From: Kribbella pittospori
Lineage (GTDB): Bacteria > Actinomycetota > Actinomycetes > Propionibacteriales > Kribbellaceae
Assembly: GCF_004331465.1 (NCBI RefSeq)
Contig: NZ_SJKB01000011.1
Location: 186,001-250,000 of the forward strand
Reading direction: 5' to 3'
Length of the DNA stretch: 64,000 nucleotides
Shown: positions 14,967 to 22,743 of the stretch, piece after piece
Numbering within the stretch: the first letter of the stretch is position 1
Layout: every line of letters begins with the position of its first letter
Position numbers and translations under genes: made by a program
The notes under the pieces: generated by a model
The model's database searches: none
What the model was told of the DNA's origin: nothing
What the model saw: only the letters and a program-made list of their open reading frames with translations

Positions 14967-15731
14967 ATGGAGCTGAGGATTCCCGTTGTGGGTGGCGAGG
15001 TTTGGGCGGAGCATTTGGCGGGGGACGGGGTGGCGGTGGTGTTGCTGCATCCTGGGATCGGGGACTCGCGGGTGTGGGATCCGGTGATGGCGGAGGTGAC
15101 TGCGCGGCATCGGGTGGTGCGGTACGACGTGCGTGGGTACGGGCGATCGGACGCACCGACCAGTGGGTACTCGCGGCTCGAGGATCTGGTGGCGGTGCTG
15201 GATCAGTTGCAGCTCGAGCGGGTGGTGCTGGTCGGGTGCTCGATGGGTGGCGGTACGGCGCTGAGCCTCGCGCTGGCGGATCCCGGGCGGGTGCAGGGGC
15301 TGGTGCTGCTCTGTCCGGGGGTGCCAGGGTTCCCGATGCCTGACGAGCCCGAGGTGGACGCGGAGTACGAGGCGCTCGTCGCGGCCGACGACATCGAAGG
15401 CCTCGTGCGGTTCGGACTGAGGATCGGGGCCGCGGCCGGCCATGACGACGCGGCGGTTGCTCAGCTGCGGGCAGCCGTCCCGGGCTGGCTGTCGCAAGAC
15501 AAGTACCTTCGACCGGATCCGCCGGTCTATGAGAGGTTGCACGAGGTGCGACAGCCGACCGTCGTGATGGTGGGCGACAAGGACCAACCGATCCTGGCCG
15601 CGGTTGCGGGTGCGACGGCGGCCCGGATCCAGGACGCAGAGTTCATCTGGATGCCCGGCGTCGACCACCTCCCGAGCCTCCGGGACCCTGCCCTCGTGGC
15701 CGAGACGATCCTCAGAGTGGCCGGCCGTTAG
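14967..15731 (+). CDS. Alpha/beta hydrolase
   Basis: A 254-residue cytoplasmic hydrolase. Oxyanion-hole region LLHPGIGDSRVWDP, nucleophile elbow GCSMGGG (Ser near residue 92), late Asp in VVMVGDKDQP and His in MPGVDHLPS give a complete Ser-Asp-His triad. It fits the general esterase/lactonase-like family; substrate not predictable. It follows the DUF3626 gene by 12 bases on the same strand and may be co-transcribed. Its last 20 bases overlap the end of the convergent GNAT gene. Confidence 0.88.
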   Translation: MELRIPVVGGEVWAEHLAGDGVAVVLLHPGIGDSRVWDPVMAEVTARHRVVRYDVRGYGRSDAPTSGYSRLEDLVAVLDQLQLERVVLVGCSMGGGTALSLALADPGRVQGLVLLCPGVPGFPMPDEPEVDAEYEALVAADDIEGLVRFGLRIGAAAGHDDAAVAQLRAAVPGWLSQDKYLRPDPPVYERLHEVRQPTVVMVGDKDQPILAAVAGATAARIQDAEFIWMPGVDHLPSLRDPALVAETILRVAGR

Positions 15732-16239
15732 CGAGTTCCCACGACGTCCTCGTGATGGCGAACTGGCGATAGAACGACGGGGCGCCGAGGAAGGGTTCGT
15801 CGTGGCCGCGACCGGTCTCGGTCATGCCGAGGGCGGTGAGGATACGGATCGAGGGCCGGTTCGCATCCACGGCCTCGGCCCAGATCTCCTGGAGGTCCAG
15901 TGCGTTGAAGCCGTGCACGAGGCCGAGGCGGGCGACGGTGGTGCCAAGTCCCTGGCCCCAGCGGGCGGACGGGCCGACGACGTACCCCAGTTCACGCCGC
16001 TGCGGCTCCTCGCCATGGAGGTCGACGTAGCCGACCAACTCGTCGCCGGCGACTGCCGCGAGACGCAGGAGGTCGGACGGCGGTCGGGTGACCAGCTTGT
16101 GCCAGTGGGCCTCGTGGTCGGGCAGCGGGAGGTCGACGGTCCAGCCGGCGTGCTCGCAGAACCGCCGGTCCTGTCCCCAGAGTGCGTACGTCGACACATC
16201 GGACTGGACCAGCGGACGCAGAGACACGGCAGGCTCCAT
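15712..16239 (-). CDS. GNAT family N-acetyltransferase (RimJ/RimL-like)
   Basis: A 175-residue protein starting MEPAVSLRPLVQSDVSTYALW. The strand ELGYVVGPSARWGQGLGTTVARLGLVHGF carries the acetyl-CoA pyrophosphate loop (R-W-G-Q-G-L-G), and the closing EAVDANRPSIRILTALGM is the usual helix before the last strands. It acetylates an amine, possibly a protein N-terminus or small molecule. It lies downstream of the double SnoaL gene on the same strand, nine bases away, so they could share a transcript. Confidence 0.85.
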   Translation of the reverse strand: MEPAVSLRPLVQSDVSTYALWGQDRRFCEHAGWTVDLPLPDHEAHWHKLVTRPPSDLLRLAAVAGDELVGYVDLHGEEPQRRELGYVVGPSARWGQGLGTTVARLGLVHGFNALDLQEIWAEAVDANRPSIRILTALGMTETGRGHDEPFLGAPSFYRQFAITRTSWELANGRPL

Positions 16240-16248
16240 GCCACGAGC

Positions 16249-17022
16249 CTAGGCACGCGCTGGATACGACAGGTGCTGGTGGATCACCCGCCAGCCCTCG
16301 GCGGTCTTCCGGAAGACGCGGGTCGCCCGGGACGTCGTCTCGACGTGGTCGGCCGTGACGTGATCGATCGACCAGGCGACAGCCAGGTTGCCGCCCACTG
16401 CCAAGCCGAAGTCAGGCACCACAAAGCTGATCGGGTTCGGGCTGGAGTCGAGACCCGCCGAGCACACTGAGCGGACGGCAGCCTTGCCGCTGTAGTTGCC
16501 GTCGATCTCATACGACACGACGTCCTCGGCGACCGGCTCCATCAACGCGTCCAAGTCACCAGCGGCCGTGCCAACAGACCAGCCGTCCAGCACACCGCGG
16601 ATCTCGTCCGAGGCGACAGCCGGCGGTACGTCGTCGTGCGGGAACGAGTGGTGCTCGTGCGTCACGACCCACCGGCCGTCCTGCTTCCGCAGACCGATCG
16701 TCAGTCGGAGCCGCAATTCGGGCTGAGCCTCCAACTCGGCCGCAGTACCGCACCGCAGCAAGGCGAAGGCGAACGCGACATCCGCCCCCGCCGTCACCTC
16801 CAGCGACTCCAGCGCGAACGACGCCCCCGCCCGTTGCCACTCGAAGAACCCGGGCCAGGTCTCGCGATACGCGTCCATCCCGCGCACCCCGTCGTACGGC
16901 GGCGGTACGTCGTACATCACGATGTCGGCAGCGTGGTCGGCCAGGACCGTGTCCAGGTCGCCGGCGTGCACCCCGGTGGCCCAGTTCTCGATCAGCGTGC
17001 GGATCTCCTGCTCGTCGGTCAT
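16249..17022 (-). CDS. Tandem SnoaL-like (NTF2-fold) protein
   Basis: 257 residues made of two homologous NTF2-fold halves. The first (about 1-125) opens IRTLIENWATGVHAGDLDTVLADHAADIVMYDVPPP; the second (about 132-257) opens IRGVLDGWSVGTAAGDLDALMEPVAEDVVSYEI. Each ends with a tryptophan-histidine strand, VVTHEHHSFP and RVIHQHLSYPA. The repeat is clear by eye. Such folds serve as small-molecule enzymes or binding proteins. The upstream gene on the same strand is an ECF sigma factor that itself has a C-terminal SnoaL domain, so ligand sensing in common is conceivable. Confidence 0.85.
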   Translation of the reverse strand: MTDEQEIRTLIENWATGVHAGDLDTVLADHAADIVMYDVPPPYDGVRGMDAYRETWPGFFEWQRAGASFALESLEVTAGADVAFAFALLRCGTAAELEAQPELRLRLTIGLRKQDGRWVVTHEHHSFPHDDVPPAVASDEIRGVLDGWSVGTAAGDLDALMEPVAEDVVSYEIDGNYSGKAAVRSVCSAGLDSSPNPISFVVPDFGLAVGGNLAVAWSIDHVTADHVETTSRATRVFRKTAEGWRVIHQHLSYPARA

Positions 17023-17081
17023 CTCTCGTCCGTCCTTCCGAAGGAACTTTCACCGCCTACAACCCGGCGAACGACGGAAAC

Positions 17082-18008
17082 TCATCGCGACAGCGACGAC
17101 GGCAGCCCGAACGACGGGAAATCCGCCTCCAGGAACGAGACGACCTCGACGATCTCCGGCCCACGCAGCACGAGTACGTCGAGCCCTCCCGGCACGAAGC
17201 GCGACCCGTCCCACCGGTACGTCCCGAATGCGAGCTGCCCGTTCGCCCGCGCCGGAAGGAAGCGCCACTCCTTCCGCAGCGGCCCGTCGACCAGGAAGGA
17301 GCGGATCGCAACCCGGCCCGAGAACCACTCCGGCAGCGGCGGCATCGAGTACTTCGCGTCCTCCGCCAGCATCGCCACGATCGTGTCGACGTCGCCCGCC
17401 TCCCACGCGGCCATGTACCGGCGTACCAAGTCACGCTCCGCCTCAGCCAACGCCGACTGTTGACGAGGTACTGAGCTCACGACGGCCCGAGCCCGTTGCA
17501 GCGCACTGTTGACCGCGGCAACCGACGTCTCCAGCAGCTCGGCCACTTCACGAGCAGCAAACGCCAGTACGTCGCGCAACAGCAGTACTGCCCGTTGCAG
17601 CGCAGACAGGTGCTGCAGAGACGCCACGAACGCCAGTTCCACGGATTCCAGTGCCAGCACGCGCGCCTCCGGACTCAGCGAGGCGGTCCACGCCAGCCGG
17701 CTCTCCGGATAAGGCTCCAGCCATGGCACGTCCCCGACTGGAAGTTCCTGGCGCCCACGCCGCTCGATCAGCGTCAGACAGCGGTTCGTGGCGATCTTGT
17801 AGAGCCACGGCCGGATCGATCCGCGGTCGTCGTACCCGCTCAGACCGGTCCACGCCCGCAGCAGCGTCTCCTGGACGGCGTCCTCCGCGTCGGCGTCGGA
17901 CCCGAGCATCCGGTAGCAGTGCGCATGCAGCTCCCCACGCCACGGCCCCACCAGCTGTCCGAAGGCGTCCTGATCACCGGCACGTGCCGCGTCCAAGAGC
18001 TCATGCAT
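17082..18008 (-). CDS. ECF sigma factor with C-terminal SnoaL-like domain (SigX5/TIGR02960-type)
   Basis: 308 residues from ATG 18008. Sigma region 2 includes YRMLGSDADAEDAVQETLLRAWTGL and the -10 recognition helix SIRPWLYKIATNRCLTLIE; region 4 spans LSALQRAVLLLRDVLAFAAREVAELL to the recognition helix VAAVNSALQRAR. The last 130 residues form an NTF2/SnoaL domain (RYMAAWEAGDVDTIVAMLAEDAKYSMPP), which in related sigma factors modulates activity without a classic anti-sigma factor. Its ATG overlaps the stop of trpD as TGATG, so translation is coupled to trpD. GTG 18017 is an alternative start. Confidence 0.88.
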   Translation of the reverse strand: MHELLDAARAGDQDAFGQLVGPWRGELHAHCYRMLGSDADAEDAVQETLLRAWTGLSGYDDRGSIRPWLYKIATNRCLTLIERRGRQELPVGDVPWLEPYPESRLAWTASLSPEARVLALESVELAFVASLQHLSALQRAVLLLRDVLAFAAREVAELLETSVAAVNSALQRARAVVSSVPRQQSALAEAERDLVRRYMAAWEAGDVDTIVAMLAEDAKYSMPPLPEWFSGRVAIRSFLVDGPLRKEWRFLPARANGQLAFGTYRWDGSRFVPGGLDVLVLRGPEIVEVVSFLEADFPSFGLPSSLSR

Positions 18009-19045
18009 CACCTGCACGCTAGCGTCCAGCGCTCCAACGTGTCAGCGGTCTTCCCACTGTCCACGGCCTCGCGACACCGCTGCAGACAATCGGCCAACTG
18101 CTCCAGCAGCAGACCGGTCCCCAGCTCCAGGGTGACCAGCGCCGCAGCAGCATTCAGCAGTACGACGTCCCGCACCGGACCGGACTCACCGTCGACGAGC
18201 CCCCGCAGTACCCGGGCGTTGAACGCAGCGTCACCACCACGCAGCTCAGCCAACGACGACGGTCTCAACCCGAGCGACCGCGGATCGAACACCACCTCCG
18301 ACGCCGTCCCACCGGACACCACCCACACGCGGGAGTACCCGGTAGTTGTCAGCTTGTCGAGTCCGTCATCGCCGCGAGCGACCAGCGCCGTTTTTCCTTG
18401 CTGTGCAAGGGCTTGAGCGATCACCGGCAGCATCTGCGGGTTCGCCACTCCGACCAGTGCGTGCTGCGGGTCCGCCGGGTTCAGCAGCGGTGCCAGGACG
18501 TTGAACGCCGTGGGCACTGCGAGCTCACGTCGTACCACCGCCACATGCCGCAAGGCCGGATTGAACCGAGGCGCGAAGAGATAGGTCAGTCCGGCCTCTG
18601 CCGCTATCCGAGCGGCGTCCACCGCGGACAGGTCGAGCGTGACGCCCAGATGTTCGACCAGATCGGCCGAGCCGCCCGCCGACGAGGACGCCGCCCGGCC
18701 ACCGTGCTTGACCACGGTCACACCGGTCGACGCCGCGACCACAGCGGCCATTGTGGAGATGTTGACCACCCCGGTCCGGTCGCCACCGGTACCTACGATG
18801 TCCACGAAGGGTCCGCCGATCCGCACCGGCGTGGCGTGCGAGCGCAGTACCGTGGCCAGCCCCGTGATCTCGGCGGCGGTCTCGCCCTTGGCCCGCAGTG
18901 CGATCAGGAAGCCGGAGATCTGCGCCGGCGACGCGTCGCCCAGCACCAACTGGTCAATCGCCCAGCCGGTGTCCGCCGCGGTCAGGTCGGAGCCGGCCAG
19001 GAGGGCGGAGATGAGTCCGGACCAGGTCCGGAGCGTTGTTGTCAT
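18008..19045 (-). CDS. trpD: Anthranilate phosphoribosyltransferase
   Basis: 345 residues. It joins anthranilate to PRPP, the second step of tryptophan synthesis. The PRPP/Mg signature GTGGD is at residues 85-89, followed by NISTMAAVVAASTGV and KHGGRAASSSAGG (113-125); FAPRFNPALRHVAVVRRELA and GVANPQM are further family blocks. Most relatives read KHGN where this has KHGG. GAGGA lies six bases before ATG 19045. Upstream sit a leader peptide with two Trp codons and a terminator-type hairpin, so expression should fall when charged tRNA-Trp is plentiful. No other trp gene is adjacent. Confidence 0.95.
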   Translation of the reverse strand: MTTTLRTWSGLISALLAGSDLTAADTGWAIDQLVLGDASPAQISGFLIALRAKGETAAEITGLATVLRSHATPVRIGGPFVDIVGTGGDRTGVVNISTMAAVVAASTGVTVVKHGGRAASSSAGGSADLVEHLGVTLDLSAVDAARIAAEAGLTYLFAPRFNPALRHVAVVRRELAVPTAFNVLAPLLNPADPQHALVGVANPQMLPVIAQALAQQGKTALVARGDDGLDKLTTTGYSRVWVVSGGTASEVVFDPRSLGLRPSSLAELRGGDAAFNARVLRGLVDGESGPVRDVVLLNAAAALVTLELGTGLLLEQLADCLQRCREAVDSGKTADTLERWTLACR

Positions 19046-19089
19046 CGGCAATCCTCAGGGGTGCTGGGCCGCCCACGAGGACATGACAA

Positions 19090-19113
19090 CGGCCGCCTCG
19101 CAGGAGACGGCCG
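19090..19113 (-). terminator. Attenuator hairpin of the trpD leader
   Basis: On the minus strand CGGCCGTCTC, loop CTGC, GAGGCGGCCG forms a 10-bp stem with one G-U pair. It lies between the leader peptide stop and trpD and is the natural terminator or anti-antiterminator of an attenuation system. Only two T follow, so termination may be weak or Rho-assisted. Confidence 0.65.
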
Positions 19114-19138
19114 GTGGGTTACGCGCGGAAGCAGCCGT

Positions 19139-19177
19139 CTAGTCGACGGCCCACCACATACCCGCGCGCAGGAACAT
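19139..19177 (-). CDS. trpL: trp leader peptide (TrpL)
   Basis: A 12-codon frame MFLRAGMWWAVD with two adjacent Trp codons ends 94 bases before trpD. Tandem Trp codons directly followed by a GC-rich hairpin are the classic design of ribosome-mediated attenuation: when Trp-tRNA is scarce the ribosome stalls at WW and an alternative fold keeps transcription going. There is no strong ribosome site before the ATG. It lies in the 146-base gap after the SDR gene, so a promoter must overlap the SDR 3' end. Confidence 0.75.
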   Translation of the reverse strand: MFLRAGMWWAVD

Positions 19178-19191
19178 GCCAGTGACGATAG

Positions 19192-20067
19192 TCAAGCAGT
19201 CATCCGGAGCGCAATCTCCCAGAGCCGCGCAGCGTTGTCCGGGTCCAGCGCGTACGGCGCGACACCACCGCCGAACCGCGGCGGAGCCTCCGAGACGACG
19301 ACCGCCTCCTGACAGTCCTCGAAGTACCGCCCACCGACGCCCTGCAGCGTTGCGGCCAGCACAGAGGTCGCGGCACCCTGCTCCACGGTCTTCCGGCGTT
19401 CAGCAGGCGTCTGTAGGCCGCCGGTGTGCTGCTGCAGACCGGTGGCGATCGCGCCCGGATGGACCGCGTTGGCAGAGATACCTTCACCGGACCAGCGCCG
19501 CGTCGCCTCCACTGCGAGCAGGGCAGTCGCCGTCTTGGACTCGCCGTACGCGCCGATCGGTTGGTACGGCCGGAAGCGGTAGTCGAGGTCGTCGAACACC
19601 AGCGGTGCGAACAGATGCGCGTTCGAGCTCAGCGACACGATCCGCGCGCCGTCCGCGGCGGCCAGGGCACCGTGCAGTCCGACGGTGAGCGCGAAATGGC
19701 CGAGGAAATTGACCGCGAACTGCAGTTCGCGGCCTTCCGGCGTACGGGTCAGCGTGGGGACGGCCATGATGCCCGCGTTGTTGACGAGTATGTGCAACGG
19801 CCCTTCCCAGCCGGCCGCGAAGGCGCGGACCGAGTCGAGGTCGGCCAGGTCCAGTTGCGCGACCGAGCCGCCGATCGCCGCGGCGATCTCCTTGCCCTTG
19901 CTGACGTCCCGGACGCCGAGGACGACGTCGGCACCTGCAGCGCCGAGTGCCCGGGCGGTCTCGATGCCGAGACCGGAGGTGGCACCGGTGACGAGGGCGC
20001 GCCGGCCGGAGAGATCGACCCCGGCCAGTACGTCGGCCGCGGTGGAGTGAAATCCAAAAGCTGTCAT
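19192..20067 (-). CDS. Short-chain dehydrogenase/reductase
   Basis: 291 residues from ATG 20067 (MTAFGFHSTAADVLAGVDLSG). The Rossmann loop TGATSGLG, the NNAG block (LVNNAGIMAVP), catalytic Ser in VSLSSNAH and YGESK (Tyr-x-x-x-Lys) are all present, with NAVHPGAI after them. It matches the WWOX/retinol-dehydrogenase-like branch that starts with a short lead before the Rossmann fold. It oxidises or reduces an alcohol/ketone with NAD(P). A divergent XRE-type regulator starts 101 bases away, a pair seen often in actinobacteria, and probably controls it. Confidence 0.88.
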   Translation of the reverse strand: MTAFGFHSTAADVLAGVDLSGRRALVTGATSGLGIETARALGAAGADVVLGVRDVSKGKEIAAAIGGSVAQLDLADLDSVRAFAAGWEGPLHILVNNAGIMAVPTLTRTPEGRELQFAVNFLGHFALTVGLHGALAAADGARIVSLSSNAHLFAPLVFDDLDYRFRPYQPIGAYGESKTATALLAVEATRRWSGEGISANAVHPGAIATGLQQHTGGLQTPAERRKTVEQGAATSVLAATLQGVGGRYFEDCQEAVVVSEAPPRFGGGVAPYALDPDNAARLWEIALRMTA

Positions 20068-20168
20068 GCCACCGACCATCACGCCTGCGCTGCAACGGAT
20101 GAAGACCCCACCGACACTGGTAGTGGCAGGGACAGGATGAGCCCGCGAGCCACACGTACGCTGGCCAG

Positions 20169-20975
20169 GTGAGCAATCTCGGCGAGTTCCTCAAGGTACG
20201 CCGGGAAGGGCTGCGACCCGATGAGGTCGGACTGCCCGCCGGAAGCCGGCGCCGCGTGCCAGGTCTGCGGCGCGAGGAGGTCGCGTTGCTCGGCGGCATC
20301 AGCGTGGAGTACTACCTCCGCCTGGAGCAGGGCCGCGATCGGCATCCGTCGGACCAGGTGCTGGACAGCCTCGCGCGGGCGCTGCGACTCGACGAGGACG
20401 CGGAGCGCTACCTGAAGGAGCTCGCGCGTCCGGCCAAGCCGCGGAGACGGCGGGCAGCGCGACCTGAGCCGGTCAGTGCGGGCGTGCAGAGCCTGATCGA
20501 CAGCTGGCCGACGACGCCCGCGCTGGTCCACGGCCGCTACCTGACCACGCTCGCGTCCAACCCCATTGCCGTTGCCCTGAGCCCCTTTTTCGCACCGGGT
20601 GTGAACACGCTGAGGGCCGCGTTCCTGGAGCCCGAGATGCGGGAGTTCTACCTCGACTGGGACGAGATGACCGCGAAGGCGGTCGCCTATCTGCGGTCGG
20701 TGATCGCGCCGGACCTGGACGATCCAGGGCTGCTGGAACTGGTCGGGGAGCTGTCCGTCCGCAGCGACCGGTTCCGCACGCTCTGGGCCAAGCAGGACGT
20801 GAAGCAGAAGACGAGCGGTCTGACCCGTCTCGCCCATCCACAGGTCGGTGAGCTCGAACTGCACTACGAGAAGCTCGCGCTGCCCGGTACGCCGGGGCAC
20901 ATGCTCGTCACGTACCACGCCGAGCCCGGCAGCCCGTCGTACGAGAAGCTCACGCTGTTGTCGGCGCTGGGTTAG
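20169..20975 (+). CDS. XRE-family regulator with MmyB-like ligand domain
   Basis: 268 residues. The N-terminal HTH_3 domain contains VPGLRREEVALLGGISVEYYLRLEQGRDRHPS (residues ~29-60, helix-turn-helix with the R-L-E-Q-G block). The C-terminal MmyB-like PAS-fold domain includes VLVTYH-type ending HMLVTYHAEPGSPSYEKLTLL and the NPIAVALSPFF block. Members repress a divergent oxidoreductase and may bind a fatty-acid-like ligand. Here the divergent SDR is the evident target. Its last four bases overlap the end of the GH16 gene. Confidence 0.88.
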   Translation: MSNLGEFLKVRREGLRPDEVGLPAGSRRRVPGLRREEVALLGGISVEYYLRLEQGRDRHPSDQVLDSLARALRLDEDAERYLKELARPAKPRRRRAARPEPVSAGVQSLIDSWPTTPALVHGRYLTTLASNPIAVALSPFFAPGVNTLRAAFLEPEMREFYLDWDEMTAKAVAYLRSVIAPDLDDPGLLELVGELSVRSDRFRTLWAKQDVKQKTSGLTRLAHPQVGELELHYEKLALPGTPGHMLVTYHAEPGSPSYEKLTLLSALG

Positions 20976-21766
20976 GCGACGAGCTCCTGGGCGACGTTCC
21001 AGCCGCGGATGTGGTCGATGGTGAAGGTGGGAACCAAGGTGTCGTCGTCACCGATGCTGCGGTCGGGGAAGTCGAAGACGGCGAGCATGAGTTGCATCGG
21101 GTACGACGGAGCGCCCGCGCAGGTGCGGATCGGGGCGTCATCCACGTAGAAGTCGGCCTGGCCGGCGGTCCACTCGACGGCGTACGTGTGGAAGTCGCGC
21201 AGGTCGATCGGGAGCGGGACCGCCTCAAAGTCCTGCGGTACCGACGGGTCGCGGATGGTCTTCAGGCCCATGCCGACCGCGGTGGTTTCGCCGGGGACGA
21301 CCGCATCGCCGAACACCTCCATCACGCAGATCTCCCCGCAGCGCTCCGGACTGTCCTCCAGCCCGACCATCCACAGCGACACCATCGAGCGCGCACTGAT
21401 GTCGGCCCGTGCCCGGAGTTCGACGTACCCGCCGTTGGGTGTCCAGCCCCAGAACGGCGGTTGCTCCTCCTGGACGACCAGACCCTCGCGGTACGGCTGC
21501 TGCCCGACGGTGCTCCCCACCGGACCGGAGTAGTTGCCGGACTGGATCCCCGACACCCGCAGATCCGGCTTGTGGTCCCCCGGACACCAGAGTCCCTGGT
21601 CCGACGGGATGCTGAGGGTCAGACCGGAGTCACCCACGGTGTACGCCGCTGCCGACGCCGCGCGGGAGCTCCAGTGCGGCAGGTAGTACGGCGACCACAC
21701 CGACTCATCCAGTGCGGCAGCGTCGAAGCGGTCCTCGAAGACCAGATCACCACGGGTCGTGGGCAT
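20972..21766 (-). CDS. Glycoside hydrolase family 16-like protein with altered catalytic motif
   Basis: 264 residues with the concanavalin-like beta-jelly-roll of GH16: FEDRFDAAALDESVWSPYYLPHW at the N-terminus, GYVELRARAD, and YAVEWTAGQADFYVDDAPIRT near the end. The catalytic block reads GEICVMEVFG. Canonical GH16 enzymes have E-x-D-x-(x)-E, so the middle acidic residue appears to be Cys while both Glu remain. There is no signal peptide, which is odd for a polysaccharide-cutting enzyme. It may act on a small cytoplasmic glucan or be non-catalytic. The divergent sigma-factor gene starts 86 bases away. Confidence 0.82.
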   Translation of the reverse strand: MPTTRGDLVFEDRFDAAALDESVWSPYYLPHWSSRAASAAAYTVGDSGLTLSIPSDQGLWCPGDHKPDLRVSGIQSGNYSGPVGSTVGQQPYREGLVVQEEQPPFWGWTPNGGYVELRARADISARSMVSLWMVGLEDSPERCGEICVMEVFGDAVVPGETTAVGMGLKTIRDPSVPQDFEAVPLPIDLRDFHTYAVEWTAGQADFYVDDAPIRTCAGAPSYPMQLMLAVFDFPDRSIGDDDTLVPTFTIDHIRGWNVAQELVA

Positions 21767-21794
21767 GCCCCCATGATGGGTCCTCGGACCGTCT

Positions 21795-21821
21795 TGTCAC
21801 ATCATGGTGGCCCGATCCGTC
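21795..21821 (+). promoter_or_regulatory. ECF41/SigJ-type promoter, TGTCACA-N16-CGTC
   Basis: TGTCACA (21795-21801) and CGTC (21818-21821) are spaced by exactly 16 bases, 32 bases before the GTG of the sigma factor gene. This is the promoter consensus I recall for ECF41 sigma factors, so the gene probably activates itself. The same -35 box recurs at 62074 and 62116. Confidence 0.7.
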
Positions 21822-21852
21822 AGATGAGGTGGACCGGGATGAGGGAGGCCCT

Positions 21853-22743
21853 GTGAACGACACCGACCAGCTGGCGCGGCAGTTCGAGCAGCACCGGGGA
21901 CAGCTGCGAGCTGTCGCGTACCGGATGCTCGGTTCGCTCACGGAGGCCGAGGACGCCGTGCAGGAAGCGTGGCTGCGGCTGAACCGGTCGGACGTGAGTG
22001 AAGTGGGCAATCTGGCCGGGTGGCTGACCACAGTGGTGTCGCGGGTCTGCCTGGACATGCTGCGCAGCCGCAAGTCGCGGCGGGAGGACTCGCTGGACAC
22101 GTTCGTGCCGGACCCGATCTCGATCCGTCAGGACAACGGTCCGAGCCCGGAGGACCAGGCCGTCCAGGCTGACGCGGTCGGTCTGGCGATGCTCGTGGTC
22201 CTGGAGACGCTGGCGCCGGCGGAGCGGCTGGCCTTCGTCCTGCACGACATGTTCGGGGTGAGCTTCGACGAGATCGCGCAGATCGTGGACAAGTCGCCGG
22301 CCGCGACGCGGCAGTTGGCCAGCCGGGCACGGCGCCGGGTCCAAGGCGCGCCGGCCGGCGACGGCGATCCGGGGCGTCAGCGGGAGATCGTCGACGCGTT
22401 CCTGGCCGCGTCGCGCGGTGGCGACTTCGAGGCCCTGCTCGAGCTGCTCGACCCGGACGTCGTACTGCGGGCCGACGCGGGCGCAGCGTCGGCGGAGTAC
22501 GCCGGACCGGCGGTCTCGAAGCTGGTCCGCGGTGCACGCGCGGTGGTCGAGCAGGCGCTGCTGTTCACCCGAATGGCGCCTCACACCGAGCACGCCCTGA
22601 TCAACGGGATGCCGGGGACCGTCACGGTCCTCAACGGCCGGGTGATGGGCGTCATGGACATCGTTGTCGCGAACGGCAAGATCACCGAGATCAACATCCT
22701 CGCCGACCTCGACCGGACGCAGCAGCTCAAGCTGTCGGCCTGA
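21853..22743 (+). CDS. ECF sigma factor, SigJ/ECF41-like with SnoaL-like C-terminal domain
   Basis: 296 residues from GTG 21853, preceded by GAGGGAGG. Region 2: YRMLGSLTEAEDAVQEAWLRLNRSD and LAGWLTTVVSRVCLDMLRSRK; region 4: LAPAERLAFVLHDMFGVSFDEIAQIVDKSPAATRQLASRARRRV (broken here by length rules elsewhere). The C-terminal 110 residues form an NTF2-like fold that in ECF41 proteins holds or activates the sigma core. The typical WLPEP and DGGGK marks of ECF41 are not conserved (PDPI, DAGAAS), so it is a divergent member. It should respond to an unknown internal signal and drive its own promoter. Confidence 0.88.
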   Translation: MNDTDQLARQFEQHRGQLRAVAYRMLGSLTEAEDAVQEAWLRLNRSDVSEVGNLAGWLTTVVSRVCLDMLRSRKSRREDSLDTFVPDPISIRQDNGPSPEDQAVQADAVGLAMLVVLETLAPAERLAFVLHDMFGVSFDEIAQIVDKSPAATRQLASRARRRVQGAPAGDGDPGRQREIVDAFLAASRGGDFEALLELLDPDVVLRADAGAASAEYAGPAVSKLVRGARAVVEQALLFTRMAPHTEHALINGMPGTVTVLNGRVMGVMDIVVANGKITEINILADLDRTQQLKLSA

